Shown: piece by piece, positions 7,870 through 16,219 of the stretch | How the letters are laid out: each line of letters begins with the position of its first letter | Position numbering within the stretch: the stretch's first letter is position 1 | NCBI GenBank assembly: GCA_964438995.1 | Contig: CAYTMQ010000005.1 | Location: 124,001 to 188,000, forward strand | Direction: 5' to 3' | Origin: JABMMZ01 sp964438995 | Lineage (GTDB): Bacteria; Bacteroidota; Bacteroidia; NS11-12g; UBA955 | Length of the DNA stretch: 64,000 nt | The notes under the pieces: model-generated | What the model saw: the letters and a program-made list of their open reading frames with translations, nothing else | Database searches by the model: none | Told to the model about the DNA's origin: nothing | Made by a program: the position numbers and the translations under genes

Positions 7870-9459
7870 ATGAAAAAGCAAGACGTTGTAATACCAAAAG
7901 ATGGTTTAAAAGGATTAACAGAAAACTTAGGTTCAGAGATAGGCTCTGGATTTAGTATATTTTTATTGGCATTGCCATTAAGCTTAGGCATAGCTAAAGC
8001 ATCAGAGTTCCCCCCAATTATGGGATTACTAAGTGCAATTATTGGCGGAATTATTGTGAGTTTTTTTGCGGGTTCCCGATTAACCATAAAAGGACCAGCT
8101 GCAGGATTAATTGTTATTGTAGCTGGTGCAGTAACAGATTTTGGAGGTGGAGAAATAGGATGGCATTTGGCATTAGGAGCCATGGTGGTTTCTGGCATAC
8201 TTCAAATAATTTTTGGGGTATTTAAACTTGGGCGATTAACCGAAATTTTTCCATTATCTGCAGTGCATGGTATGTTAGCAGCGATTGGATTGATCATTAT
8301 CATCAAGCAATTACCCGTGTTTATGGACATAGATCCGGCGCTAACAAAAGGAAAAGAACCACTTGAAATTCTTAAAGAAATTCCAGGTTTTATTGCCCAT
8401 CTGGATCCAAAAGCTACTCTAGTAGGTGTTATTAGCTTATGGATTATGTTGGGATGGAACAATATCACACATCCTATTGTTAAAAAGATTCCTGCTCCTC
8501 TTGTGGTACTTTTGTTTGCAATACCAGCAGAATTAATTTGGGATTTCCAACACACAGAACCAACCTACGCATTGGTACATATTGGCAATTTAACAGAAAA
8601 CATAAAATATAATGTCGATTTTTCAGGTGTTTCACATATAGGCATTTTCATCAAATATGTCATCATGTTCGCGATAGTGGGAACTTTAGAGTCTTTGTTA
8701 ACTGTTAAAGCAATAGACTTACAAGACCCGTATAAGCGCAAATCTGATTCAAACAAAGATTTAATAGCCGTAGGATTGGGCAATACATTAGCTGCAATTT
8801 TAGGTGGATTACCAATGATTTCAGAAGTTGCCAGAAGTAGCGCAAATGTTGCCAATGGTGCCAAAACAAGATGGGCAAATTTTTTTCATGGTGTATTTAT
8901 TTTAGTATTTGTATTGTTTGCTTCAAGATATATAGAAATGATACCGAATGCTGCATTAGCTGCCATGCTTATTTATGTCGGTATAAGGTTAACACATCCA
9001 AAAGAATTTATCAAGACATTTAAAATAGGTAAAGAACAGTTATTGGTTTTTATTGTCACGATTATTTTCACCTTTTCTATCGATTTATTAGTAGGTATTG
9101 GTATGGGTATGTTATGCAAAATTTTGATAAACATTTTCAATGGCAAACCGTTAAAATCTATTTTCAAGGCTCCTACTAATGTGTCATTTAACGATGATAG
9201 TTATTATATAGAGATCAACGAAGCAGCAGTATTTACAAACTACTTAGGCATAAAAAGCAAACTAGAAGCCATTCCGTTAGGATTAAAAGTAGATATCGAT
9301 TTAGGTAAAACCAAATTAATTGACCACACTGTCATGGAAAACATCTTGCATTTTAAACATGATTATGAGGAGCAAGGAGGCAAAGTAAACATAGTAGGAT
9401 TAGACAATCACAAAGCAGTATCCGAGCATTATGCAGCTGCTAGAAAAAAAGTAAAATAA
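7870..9459 (+). CDS. SulP family anion (sulfate/bicarbonate) transporter with STAS domain
   Basis: A 529-residue SulP (SLC26-like) transporter: about ten to twelve membrane segments over residues 20-430, including the SulP motif region ISEVARSSANVANGAKT, then a C-terminal cytoplasmic STAS domain from about residue 445. SulP members carry sulfate, bicarbonate (BicA type) or other anions, usually with sodium or protons. It is 75 bases after dabB on the same strand with no terminator between, so bicarbonate is the favoured substrate by context. No fused carbonic anhydrase is present. A hairpin with a T-run ends the unit at 9501-9535. Confidence 0.88.
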   Translation: MKKQDVVIPKDGLKGLTENLGSEIGSGFSIFLLALPLSLGIAKASEFPPIMGLLSAIIGGIIVSFFAGSRLTIKGPAAGLIVIVAGAVTDFGGGEIGWHLALGAMVVSGILQIIFGVFKLGRLTEIFPLSAVHGMLAAIGLIIIIKQLPVFMDIDPALTKGKEPLEILKEIPGFIAHLDPKATLVGVISLWIMLGWNNITHPIVKKIPAPLVVLLFAIPAELIWDFQHTEPTYALVHIGNLTENIKYNVDFSGVSHIGIFIKYVIMFAIVGTLESLLTVKAIDLQDPYKRKSDSNKDLIAVGLGNTLAAILGGLPMISEVARSSANVANGAKTRWANFFHGVFILVFVLFASRYIEMIPNAALAAMLIYVGIRLTHPKEFIKTFKIGKEQLLVFIVTIIFTFSIDLLVGIGMGMLCKILINIFNGKPLKSIFKAPTNVSFNDDSYYIEINEAAVFTNYLGIKSKLEAIPLGLKVDIDLGKTKLIDHTVMENILHFKHDYEEQGGKVNIVGLDNHKAVSEHYAAARKKVK

Positions 9460-9500
9460 TATATTTCGTGCAAAAGGTTTAATGTAAGAACGTTAAGTTT

Positions 9501-9535
9501 AAAACTGCTGTTAGCGAGAGTTAATGGCAGTTTTT
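9501..9535 (+). terminator. Terminator after the SulP gene
   Basis: AAAACTGC (9501-9508) pairs with GCAGTTTT (9527-9534) around an 18-base loop and runs into TTTTTATT. It lies between the convergent SulP and WG-repeat genes and could act in both directions. Confidence 0.7.
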
Positions 9536-9599
9536 ATTACAAAAACTTTTCAATGGTAAAATGTTTGATTCACTTTATATATACATGCAACAATCAGCT

Positions 9600-11096
9600 T
9601 CACTCCTCAAAATACTTCCTACCATACTGGTCTATATACCCTGATTGATTACTTCTTAAGACAACGCGAAAATATCTGTAAGAATGAATCTCTCCATTTA
9701 ATTCGGGATAAAACTTTTCATCAACATAAAACAATTCTTTGAATTGACAGGGGATGTAGAGCACATGATTGCCATTGCAAATTGCTAATCCATACAAACT
9801 ATCTGATTTGAGTTTAATTGATCTGGTATATCCATAAACTGATATTTTATCTGAATATATATCATTCGCTTGATTCAATACATATTCCGTTTTAGCTCCT
9901 TTTGTGTCATATAGTGCCATCTTATCACCTTTAATAGCAAATAATATTAAGACATCAGAACATGTACTCCAATTTAGGCTTCCACTACTTGAATGTTGAA
10001 AACTATCTACTTCACAAGGTATGATTGTTTTTCCGAATCTATCCAAAACACCATATTTGCTTTGCTGTTTCACCATGATGTATTTTGAACTGAAAAAAAA
10101 CATCCTCTCATAAATAATTTTTGTATTTCTGTTTGAGTCGGTACACACAATGCCATACTGATTGTTCAATTGACATATCCACGCCAAAATTTTACTATTT
10201 TCCACTGCATTATAATCACTATAATTGGCGCAAACGAGTATTGAATCATACATAATGGGCACAATTACTTTTCTATCATATGAAATAACGCCCCATTTAC
10301 CATTGAGTTTCACTTGCATTACATTTCTATTATGATAATTTTTCTCTTCTTTTTCAAAACGGATATCTTTAGGAATAATTTCTGTGAAAGGATAAGATAC
10401 TGGCTGATTCCTTGAACCAAATCTTTCATCATCAATTCTGGCAATTGAGACATCATCGTAATCGTAGCGAACAGGTGCATCAGATAATTCAGGTATCTCC
10501 TCTTGCTTTCCAGTTAAAAGATTAAACGTTTTAGTTTCAAAAGTATAATGAAAGGTAACGCTATAATGTTTGTCTCCAACAAAATATGCTCTCCCAGCAT
10601 TCTTATGCTGTCTTTTAAACACCATTTTTTTTTGTTTTTTGTCGTATTTGTATACAGAAAGAAGGTCATCTTTCTGAAACACTAAAACATCATTTGGATG
10701 TTCTTCATCAAACACAATGGTGTTAAAATTAAAGGGCAGTAGTTTTATTCCATTGAGTCCAAATAATTGGTTATTGTTATCATCTATTTCAACTTTTAAA
10801 AACTGCTTATTAACGATTTCAATTTGTTTGTATTTTGCTTGTAAAACGGTTTTCATTGCGCTATTGATTGCGCCATACTTGCCAGTCGAATCCTTTGTAA
10901 TAGCTATTCCATTGTCAGCAAAAAAGCCAAGTTCTAATTTGGTAAATGGTTGAATTGTTATTTTACAAGATGTATCTGCATATCCCCATAAACCTTTTTG
11001 GTTGTATGGCACATAAGATTTCCAAGCTTGTGAAAACGCGTTATAATTATTTAAAACAATAGCTGTTAATATAATAAGTTTATAATAATGTCTCAT
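9600..11096 (-). CDS. Secreted WG-repeat protein
   Basis: A 498-residue protein with an N-terminal signal peptide (LIILTAIVLNNYNAFSQA), then a series of WG repeats of about 35-60 residues: GLWGYADTSCKI, GKYGAINSAMKTV, GKWGVISYDRKVIVPIMYD, NQYGIVCTDSN and SKYGVLDRFGKTIIPCEV are visible. WG repeats form beta-rich folds; their role in Bacteroidota is unknown, probably protein-protein contact in the envelope. No T9SS sorting domain is evident at the C-terminus. It starts 3 bases after the Nudix gene stop and is probably co-transcribed with it. Family call firm, function unknown. Confidence 0.85.
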   Translation of the reverse strand: MRHYYKLIILTAIVLNNYNAFSQAWKSYVPYNQKGLWGYADTSCKITIQPFTKLELGFFADNGIAITKDSTGKYGAINSAMKTVLQAKYKQIEIVNKQFLKVEIDDNNNQLFGLNGIKLLPFNFNTIVFDEEHPNDVLVFQKDDLLSVYKYDKKQKKMVFKRQHKNAGRAYFVGDKHYSVTFHYTFETKTFNLLTGKQEEIPELSDAPVRYDYDDVSIARIDDERFGSRNQPVSYPFTEIIPKDIRFEKEEKNYHNRNVMQVKLNGKWGVISYDRKVIVPIMYDSILVCANYSDYNAVENSKILAWICQLNNQYGIVCTDSNRNTKIIYERMFFFSSKYIMVKQQSKYGVLDRFGKTIIPCEVDSFQHSSSGSLNWSTCSDVLILFAIKGDKMALYDTKGAKTEYVLNQANDIYSDKISVYGYTRSIKLKSDSLYGLAICNGNHVLYIPCQFKELFYVDEKFYPELNGEIHSYRYFRVVLRSNQSGYIDQYGRKYFEE

Positions 11097-11099
11097 GTT

Positions 11100-11525
11100 T
11101 TAATTTAATAAATTGAAAATGTGCTTATCTATTGGAAAAGTAAAATCACCCTCCTTTAATTCTGCTAATGGTTTAAAATACAGCCTCAATGTATGCGTTC
11201 GTTTTTCGTTCGATTCATCGGTGAGTTTTTCTTGCCAATGGATATCGGCTTTTACCTTGTAATAGACTGATACAATTTGTTCGTCTGGTTTAAAGGCACT
11301 GACTTGAAAAAAATCTGTGGTGTAAAAATGCTCGGCATCTAAAAGCACTATTTCCCCTTCCTCTAAGAGCTCTCTTTTTAGTGCATCTAAAATACCTTCT
11401 CCTAGCTCTACTCCACCTCCTGGAAACTTGGTAAAACTAAAATCGTTGATGCATTCGTCACATAGCAAGATTGCATCATCTTTAACGATGATTGCATAGA
11501 CACGAAGATTGAATCGACTGAGCAT
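11100..11525 (-). CDS. Nudix hydrolase
   Basis: A 141-residue cytoplasmic Nudix protein. The Nudix box G-x5-E-x7-RE-U-x-EE-x-G-U is readable as GGVELGEGILDALKRELLEE, with the metal-binding REx2EE glutamates present, but the usual glycine near the end of the box is a glutamate (EEGEI). Nudix enzymes hydrolyse nucleoside diphosphate-linked compounds to nucleoside monophosphate plus X; the substrate is unknown. It lies directly upstream of the WG-repeat gene (3 bases apart). The active-site core looks functional despite the substitution. Confidence 0.87.
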   Translation of the reverse strand: MLSRFNLRVYAIIVKDDAILLCDECINDFSFTKFPGGGVELGEGILDALKRELLEEGEIVLLDAEHFYTTDFFQVSAFKPDEQIVSVYYKVKADIHWQEKLTDESNEKRTHTLRLYFKPLAELKEGDFTFPIDKHIFNLLN

Positions 11526-11561
11526 TTAAAACAAAATTAAGTATTTTATAATTAGAATGAT

Positions 11562-12308
11562 TTAAGGTTTTATTTTATAGTCTATTAAGTCCCATGAGTA
11601 ATTTTCGCCTTTGTTGTATCGTTTTATTAAACCAATATCCTTTACCCAATAGTAAAATGCATTTGGATATCTGGTAGCCATAGGATGATCGTTTGGATAC
11701 CAAATATCATCCATGTTCATTTCAAACACCACCACATGGTCGTATGTTTTGCCATTCACAATAACGCTGGTATCTGTATTGGCGCAGGTGGTTGAACTAC
11801 TTCCTGTATTTCCTCCATAACCTTTTACAAATGGATATGAGAAAGGAATATTTATGCCTTGCCCTCCAACTGTTCTATCTACAATAATATTATTCTCAAG
11901 GACCGCAACATTTGGATTTGCGTCTGTTGTTTTATCGTTATAATACCATTTATTATATGTACTATATAACCTTCTATAAAGCACTTCATAATCTATGGTA
12001 ATATGTTTAGCATAGTTAGTGGTGCCCTTAACATTCACCCAATAGGTTTTTGATCCGACGCAAATCTGGGTATCTAATTCTCCTGTTTTTGAGTTTTTGT
12101 AGATCCAATAACTGCCAGTATCTGCCCATAGGCAGTTTTTAGCCTCTCCTAAATCCCAACGATAATACTCTGGGGCGCAATTGCCTTTGTCGTGACAATC
12201 GCTGTTGCAAGAATATAATAGAATTGATAAAATTAGATGAAAATATAATTTACACTTTTTATATATTTTTAAACACTTCGAAAATTTAAATTGATATTTA
12301 ATGACCAT
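11562..12308 (-). CDS. Putative lipoprotein, function unknown
   Basis: A 248-residue protein with a hydrophobic segment ending in the lipobox LYSC, so the mature protein begins at that Cys and is probably anchored in the outer membrane. The mature part is rich in Tyr and Trp, has several cysteines (SDCHDKGNCAPEYY) and no domain that I recognise. ATG 12308 is preferred: a longer TTG start at 12338 would overlap the promoter box at 12336-12343. The N-terminal stretch before the lipobox is still rather long (about 33 residues). It is divergent from the porin gene, about 115 bases apart. Confidence 0.6.
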   Translation of the reverse strand: MVIKYQFKFSKCLKIYKKCKLYFHLILSILLYSCNSDCHDKGNCAPEYYRWDLGEAKNCLWADTGSYWIYKNSKTGELDTQICVGSKTYWVNVKGTTNYAKHITIDYEVLYRRLYSTYNKWYYNDKTTDANPNVAVLENNIIVDRTVGGQGINIPFSYPFVKGYGGNTGSSSTTCANTDTSVIVNGKTYDHVVVFEMNMDDIWYPNDHPMATRYPNAFYYWVKDIGLIKRYNKGENYSWDLIDYKIKP

Positions 12309-12335
12309 AGTTTTGAATAGTCTATTTATTCTAAA

Positions 12336-12343
12336 CAAAAATA
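12336..12343 (-). promoter_or_regulatory. -7 promoter box of the minus-strand lipoprotein gene
   Basis: On the minus strand TATTTTTG matches TAnnTTTG and lies 27 bases before ATG 12308. It forms a divergent pair with the box at 12375-12382. Confidence 0.5.
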
Positions 12344-12374
12344 TGACTTTTAAATTTAAATGTCAGTATTGTTC

Positions 12375-12382
12375 TATTTTTG
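12375..12382 (+). promoter_or_regulatory. -7 promoter box of the porin gene
   Basis: TATTTTTG on the plus strand, 39 bases before ATG 12422 and back to back with the minus-strand box 31 bases away. Confidence 0.5.
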
Positions 12383-12421
12383 CACTTACACATTTTTATC
12401 GATGCATACTACTACGTCAAC

Positions 12422-13780
12422 ATGAAAAAAACATTTATACTTATTAGCCTCGGACTCATCAACTTTAGCTTATTCAGCCAAACCAATAAAGACAAATCAT
12501 CTTTAAAATACCCATTAAACGATGATGGCTCTCATTACTTTCAAGCAACCTTTTTAAATCAAGTATGGTTGAGAGGCAATCAAAGCAATGCTGGCACATT
12601 GGTAGATGGTGTAAGTAAACCTGAAACATTTGATATTGGATTGAGAAGAACTAGGATACAGCTATTTGGTCAGATTTCTGACAATGTTTTCCTATACTTT
12701 CAATTTGGTCAGAACAACTTCAATTCTGCCTATAATTCCAATCCAGCAGGCAATCGAAAAAACGCAGCCTTTTTTCACGATGCGGTATGCGAGTACAAAT
12801 TCGGCAAAAGCAATGGCTTAAAACTTGGGGCTGGCTTAACGATTGCAAACGGTCTTTCTAGATTTTCTCAACCGAGTATTGGGTCTATCATGACCATGGA
12901 TGTGCCAGTATTTGCTCAAGCAACTGTCGATCAAACCGACCAATTTAGTCGTAAACTTAGTACCTACGCTAGAGGTCAGTTAGGCCATTTGGACTATAGA
13001 TTTTCTATTAGCGATCCTTTCCCAATTGTTTCTAATGGTGTTGCTGTTCAAACTGCAGGAAAATATTCAAGCTTTGCGACAAAAGGCAGACACAAACAAT
13101 ATCAAACCTATTTAATATGGCAGTTTTTTGAACATGAGAACCATACTACGCCTTATATGACAGGGACATATTTAGGAAAAAAGAAAATCTTTAATGTGGC
13201 AGCTGGAGCTATTTATCAATCGAGAGCAATGTGGAACCGACCAAGTGTAAATGATTCTATTGCCTACCAAGACATGAAATTGTTTTGTATAGAATCATTT
13301 CTAGATATCCCATTGAATAAAGAAAAAGGGAACGCCATATCAGCATATGCTGGCTATTTTATAACCGATTATGGCAAAGACTATTTGAGATACAATGGCT
13401 TGATGAATCCTGCTAATGGCACCAATTTAAATGCCAGCAATAGTATTACTGGTCAAGGTGCAACATATGGCAACAGTTATCCAATGTTTGGTACTGGAAA
13501 TATCATCTACACACAATTTGGATATTTATTACCTTCGGGCACATTAAAAAAAGGTCAGTTAATGCCCTATACAAGTTTTGCTTATGGCAATTATGAGCGA
13601 CTTGGTGGATTGAAAGTAGACATTTACAATGTTGGCATCAATTATCTTATCAACGGTCATACCGCCAAGGTAAGTCTAGATTGGCAGAACCGTCCCACAT
13701 TTGATATCAATAGCAATGGTGATGTTCAAAAAGGTGGAAGAAAAAACTGTCTCATATTGCAGTATCAGATTTTTATTTAA
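12422..13780 (+). CDS. Outer-membrane porin-like beta-barrel protein
   Basis: A 452-residue protein with a signal peptide (MKKTFILISLGLINFSLFSQ) and alternating hydrophobic/polar strands with many aromatic residues, ending in the strand-like LILQYQIFI. The N-terminal region (FLNQVWLRGNQSNAGT, then IGLRRTRIQLFGQISDNVFLYFQFG) resembles phosphate-selective porin O/P-like barrels of Bacteroidota. It would form an outer-membrane channel; the substrate is unknown. ATG 12422 gives a clean signal peptide. The WYL regulator starts 35 bases after its stop, but with its own possible promoter. Confidence 0.7.
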   Translation: MKKTFILISLGLINFSLFSQTNKDKSSLKYPLNDDGSHYFQATFLNQVWLRGNQSNAGTLVDGVSKPETFDIGLRRTRIQLFGQISDNVFLYFQFGQNNFNSAYNSNPAGNRKNAAFFHDAVCEYKFGKSNGLKLGAGLTIANGLSRFSQPSIGSIMTMDVPVFAQATVDQTDQFSRKLSTYARGQLGHLDYRFSISDPFPIVSNGVAVQTAGKYSSFATKGRHKQYQTYLIWQFFEHENHTTPYMTGTYLGKKKIFNVAAGAIYQSRAMWNRPSVNDSIAYQDMKLFCIESFLDIPLNKEKGNAISAYAGYFITDYGKDYLRYNGLMNPANGTNLNASNSITGQGATYGNSYPMFGTGNIIYTQFGYLLPSGTLKKGQLMPYTSFAYGNYERLGGLKVDIYNVGINYLINGHTAKVSLDWQNRPTFDINSNGDVQKGGRKNCLILQYQIFI

Positions 13781-13815
13781 ATTCAAGTTAGGATGCAATT
13801 GTTTATAATTGCAAA

Positions 13816-14760
13816 GTGAACCGCATCGATAGAATATCTGCCATTTTAATCCATTTGCAATCCAGAAGAATTGTGAAAGCATCTGATTTGGCCGAGCGTT
13901 TCAATATTAGCTTAAGAACCGTTTATAGGGATATTAGAACATTAGAAGAAGCTGGGGTGCCAATTACAGGTGAGGCTGGCATTGGGTATTCTATTATGAG
14001 ACATTACCATCTACCTCCTGTTATGTTTACAAAAGATGAGGTAATGGCTCTCTTAACAGCTGAAAAACTTGCAACATTGTTAACCGATACAACCACTACC
14101 AATCATCTTAATTCTGCTATGCACAAAATTAGAGCTGTTATTGGCAATAGCGATAAAGAGAGTATCGAAACAATGGATGATAAAATTGCTGTATTATCCA
14201 ATCCATACAGAAGTGATGACTGGAGAGAAACAAGTGTTTTAAAAGACTTAACCACAGCCATAGAACATAAAAACCTTTTGGAAATCACCTATTATTCCAA
14301 TCACAGTCTAGAAAAAAATACAAGAACTGTAGAACCAATAGGGTTGCTATTTCAGTCTGGCCGCTGGCACTTAAGTGCATGGTGTCGACTAAGAAAAGAC
14401 TACAGAAATTTTAGGGTAGATAGAATAGATGAACATACCATACTTTCAGAAACATTCAAAACCGTTCACCCTAAGTTAGACCAGTTCATTTATAAGACCG
14501 CACACGACCATCAACTAACTGAAGTGATATTAAAAATGGACAAAAGTATATACAAATATCTGGGTGATCAGAAGTTGTTTATGGGATATATGTCACAGCG
14601 CATTGAAGACAATAGTATCATCATGACATTCTTAAGTCAGAGTACAGAAGGGATGGCCAGATGGCTGTTGATGTTGGGAGCTGAGGTAGAGGTCATCAAA
14701 CCTAAAGAACTAAAAAAGAGGGTAATAGAACTTGCCCAAGATTTTCTGAAAAATTATTAG
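13816..14760 (+). CDS. WYL-domain HTH transcriptional regulator (YafY family)
   Basis: A 314-residue cytoplasmic regulator. Residues 1-65 form a DeoR-like winged HTH (RIDRISAILIHLQSR, then LAERFNISLRTVYRDIRTLEEAGVPI). A WYL domain follows at about 140-220, with GRWHLSAWCRLRKDYRNFRVDRI in place of the classic W-Y-L triplet, so the middle tyrosine is histidine; a WCX extension completes the protein. WYL domains sense ligands, often nucleic acids or nucleotides. It starts with GTG at 13816. A near-match to the -7 box (TATAATTG) lies just upstream. The target genes are unknown; the flanking porin and DinB genes are candidates. Confidence 0.88.
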   Translation: MNRIDRISAILIHLQSRRIVKASDLAERFNISLRTVYRDIRTLEEAGVPITGEAGIGYSIMRHYHLPPVMFTKDEVMALLTAEKLATLLTDTTTTNHLNSAMHKIRAVIGNSDKESIETMDDKIAVLSNPYRSDDWRETSVLKDLTTAIEHKNLLEITYYSNHSLEKNTRTVEPIGLLFQSGRWHLSAWCRLRKDYRNFRVDRIDEHTILSETFKTVHPKLDQFIYKTAHDHQLTEVILKMDKSIYKYLGDQKLFMGYMSQRIEDNSIIMTFLSQSTEGMARWLLMLGAEVEVIKPKELKKRVIELAQDFLKNY

Positions 14761-14823
14761 AAAGCTACTGACATAGGGTTGACACTCGTCCGTATTTTCT
14801 TTGTTGCATTAATATTTCAATTT

Positions 14824-15318
14824 ATGAACCTAATACAACAACTAATCAAAGAACTTGAACATGAAGCTACTGTTACTGAAAAATTTTTAAGCAAAGTGCC
14901 AGTAGACAAATTTGGCTGGAAACCACATCCGAAAAGCATGGATATGAAAGCACTTGCTACTCATATTGCCGAATTGCCAGCATGGATTGATTTGGTGATA
15001 CACACAGAACACATCGATTTTGCAGCATCTCCGTATGTAGCAACACCAGTTTCAAACAATGATGATTTAATTCAATGTCTTAAAACTTCTGTAGCAAAAT
15101 CTAAAGCATCACTTGAGCAAATGGACGAGAAAGTTTTTGATGAGATGTGGACCATCAAGAGTGGTGAGCAAATATTTGCGGTAAACAACAAATTTGAATC
15201 AATTAGACATTCATATAGCCAAACTTCGCATCATAGAGCACAGCTTGGGGTCTATTTTAGGTTGTTAGATTTAGATGTTCCGAGCAGCTACGGACCAAGT
15301 GCTGACGCATCTTTTTAA
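14824..15318 (+). CDS. DinB family four-helix protein
   Basis: A 164-residue protein of the DinB/YfiT four-helix metal-binding fold. The expected histidines are seen in ATHIAELP and TSHHRAQLGVYFR, the usual three-histidine metal site of the fold. The family includes thiol-S-transferases and mycothiol/bacillithiol-dependent enzymes, but many members have no known activity. ATG 14824 is chosen because upstream in-frame residues form an unrelated hydrophobic extension. It follows the WYL regulator on the same strand (63 bases) and is closed by a strong terminator. Confidence 0.8.
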   Translation: MNLIQQLIKELEHEATVTEKFLSKVPVDKFGWKPHPKSMDMKALATHIAELPAWIDLVIHTEHIDFAASPYVATPVSNNDDLIQCLKTSVAKSKASLEQMDEKVFDEMWTIKSGEQIFAVNNKFESIRHSYSQTSHHRAQLGVYFRLLDLDVPSSYGPSADASF

Positions 15319-15341
15319 CCCATTCGTAACATTGTAATAAG

Positions 15342-15366
15342 TCCGGGTTAAAAGCCCGGATTTTTT
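15342..15366 (+). terminator. Terminator after the DinB gene
   Basis: TCCGGG (15342-15347) pairs with CCCGGA (15355-15360) around TTAAAAG and is followed by six Ts. A strong GC stem in an AT-rich region. Confidence 0.88.
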
Positions 15367-15385
15367 CGTCGAAAAATCTTTTAAG

Positions 15386-15409
15386 TGAACGAACGTTCAT
15401 TTATATTTG
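15386..15409 (+). promoter_or_regulatory. TetR operator overlapping the promoter of the tetR-MFS operon
   Basis: TGAACG (15386-15391) and CGTTCA (15394-15399) form a perfect inverted repeat with a 2-base AA centre, the kind of site bound by AcrR/FadR-like TetR proteins. It abuts a -7 box TATATTTG (15402-15409) that lies 8 bases before the TetR ATG at 15418. Binding there would block RNA polymerase, so negative autoregulation is expected. Confidence 0.65.
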
Positions 15410-15417
15410 CACCTTTA

Positions 15418-16008
15418 ATGAGAGTAAGAGACGAAAACAAAGAGCGACTCATCAAACAAAAAGCCATGGAAATGATCGTAAAACATGGCTTTGACGGGTT
15501 AAGTATGCAAAAGCTCGCAAAAGTCGCTAAAGTTTCTCCTGCTACCATTTACATTTACTTTAAAGACAGAGAAGACCTAATTGAACAAATTGCCATTGAG
15601 GAAGTCAACAACATGACTGCCCTCACCCTTAAAGGCTTTAGTCCGACTATGAGTTTTGAAAAAGGTCTAAAGAAACAATGGCAAAACCGAGCAGACTATT
15701 GGATGAACAATCCTTTGCATGCAAGGTTTATGGAGCAAGTAAGGTTTTCACCTATTGGATTTAAAGTCCACAAAAAAGTTAAAAAAGAATTTGCAGACAT
15801 CATGCATCAATTTGTCAGCAATGCCATAAAGAACAATGAGCTAAACCCTATGAAAACTGAGATATTCTGGTCGGTAGCCTATGCCCCACTTTATCAGCTC
15901 ATCAAATTCCATTTGGATGGCAAAGGCTTGAGACATGACGCATTTGAGCTAGACAAAAAAATATTAAATCAAACATTTAAACTGGTAATTAAAGCCCTTC
16001 AACCATGA
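15418..16008 (+). CDS. TetR/AcrR family transcriptional repressor
   Basis: A 196-residue TetR regulator: an N-terminal HTH of about 60 residues (KAMEMIVKHGFDGLSMQKLA, then VSPATIYIYFKDREDLIEQ) followed by a helical ligand-binding domain. An earlier GTG start at 15385 would place the operator and promoter inside the gene, so ATG 15418 is chosen. An inverted repeat right upstream is its likely operator. Its last 4 bases overlap the next gene (ATGA), and an MFS exporter follows, the classic arrangement of a drug- or toxin-sensing repressor with its pump. The inducer is unknown. Confidence 0.9.
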   Translation: MRVRDENKERLIKQKAMEMIVKHGFDGLSMQKLAKVAKVSPATIYIYFKDREDLIEQIAIEEVNNMTALTLKGFSPTMSFEKGLKKQWQNRADYWMNNPLHARFMEQVRFSPIGFKVHKKVKKEFADIMHQFVSNAIKNNELNPMKTEIFWSVAYAPLYQLIKFHLDGKGLRHDAFELDKKILNQTFKLVIKALQP

Positions 16009-16217
16009 TACTGGTATTTAAAACCAATATATCGGCAGACAGCTACAAAGAAGACATCAACCACATTTTGTCTTCTCTTAATTCTATTACAAAATGGAAT
16101 TTTGACCATTGGGATATCGACAATATTTTAAGAGTTGAATCCAATGAAGATTGTAGTTCAGAAATCATACATTACATCACAAAAGCAGGTTATATCTGCG
16201 AAAACTTAGAAGATTAA
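16005..16217 (+). CDS. Small protein of unknown function, possible ferredoxin-like fold
   Basis: A 70-residue protein translationally coupled to TetR by a 4-base ATGA overlap, and ending just before the MFS gene. Its pattern (strand MILVFKTNI, helix, strand WNFDHWDIDNILRVE, helix SSEIIHYITKAGY, acidic tail) resembles a heavy-metal-associated ferredoxin-like domain, but the CxxC metal motif is absent. I do not recognise a named family. Being locked between repressor and pump suggests an accessory role in the same efflux system, but this is inference only. Confidence 0.7.
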   Translation: MILVFKTNISADSYKEDINHILSSLNSITKWNFDHWDIDNILRVESNEDCSSEIIHYITKAGYICENLED

Positions 16218-16219
16218 TT

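Noticed and set aside
12308..12338. Longer N-terminus of the minus-strand lipoprotein from TTG 12338
   Set aside because: The start would overlap the TATTTTTG promoter box, so the transcript would begin downstream of it.
15385..15417. TetR start at GTG 15385
   Set aside because: It lies inside the palindromic operator and upstream of the -7 box; the HTH domain begins soon after ATG 15418.
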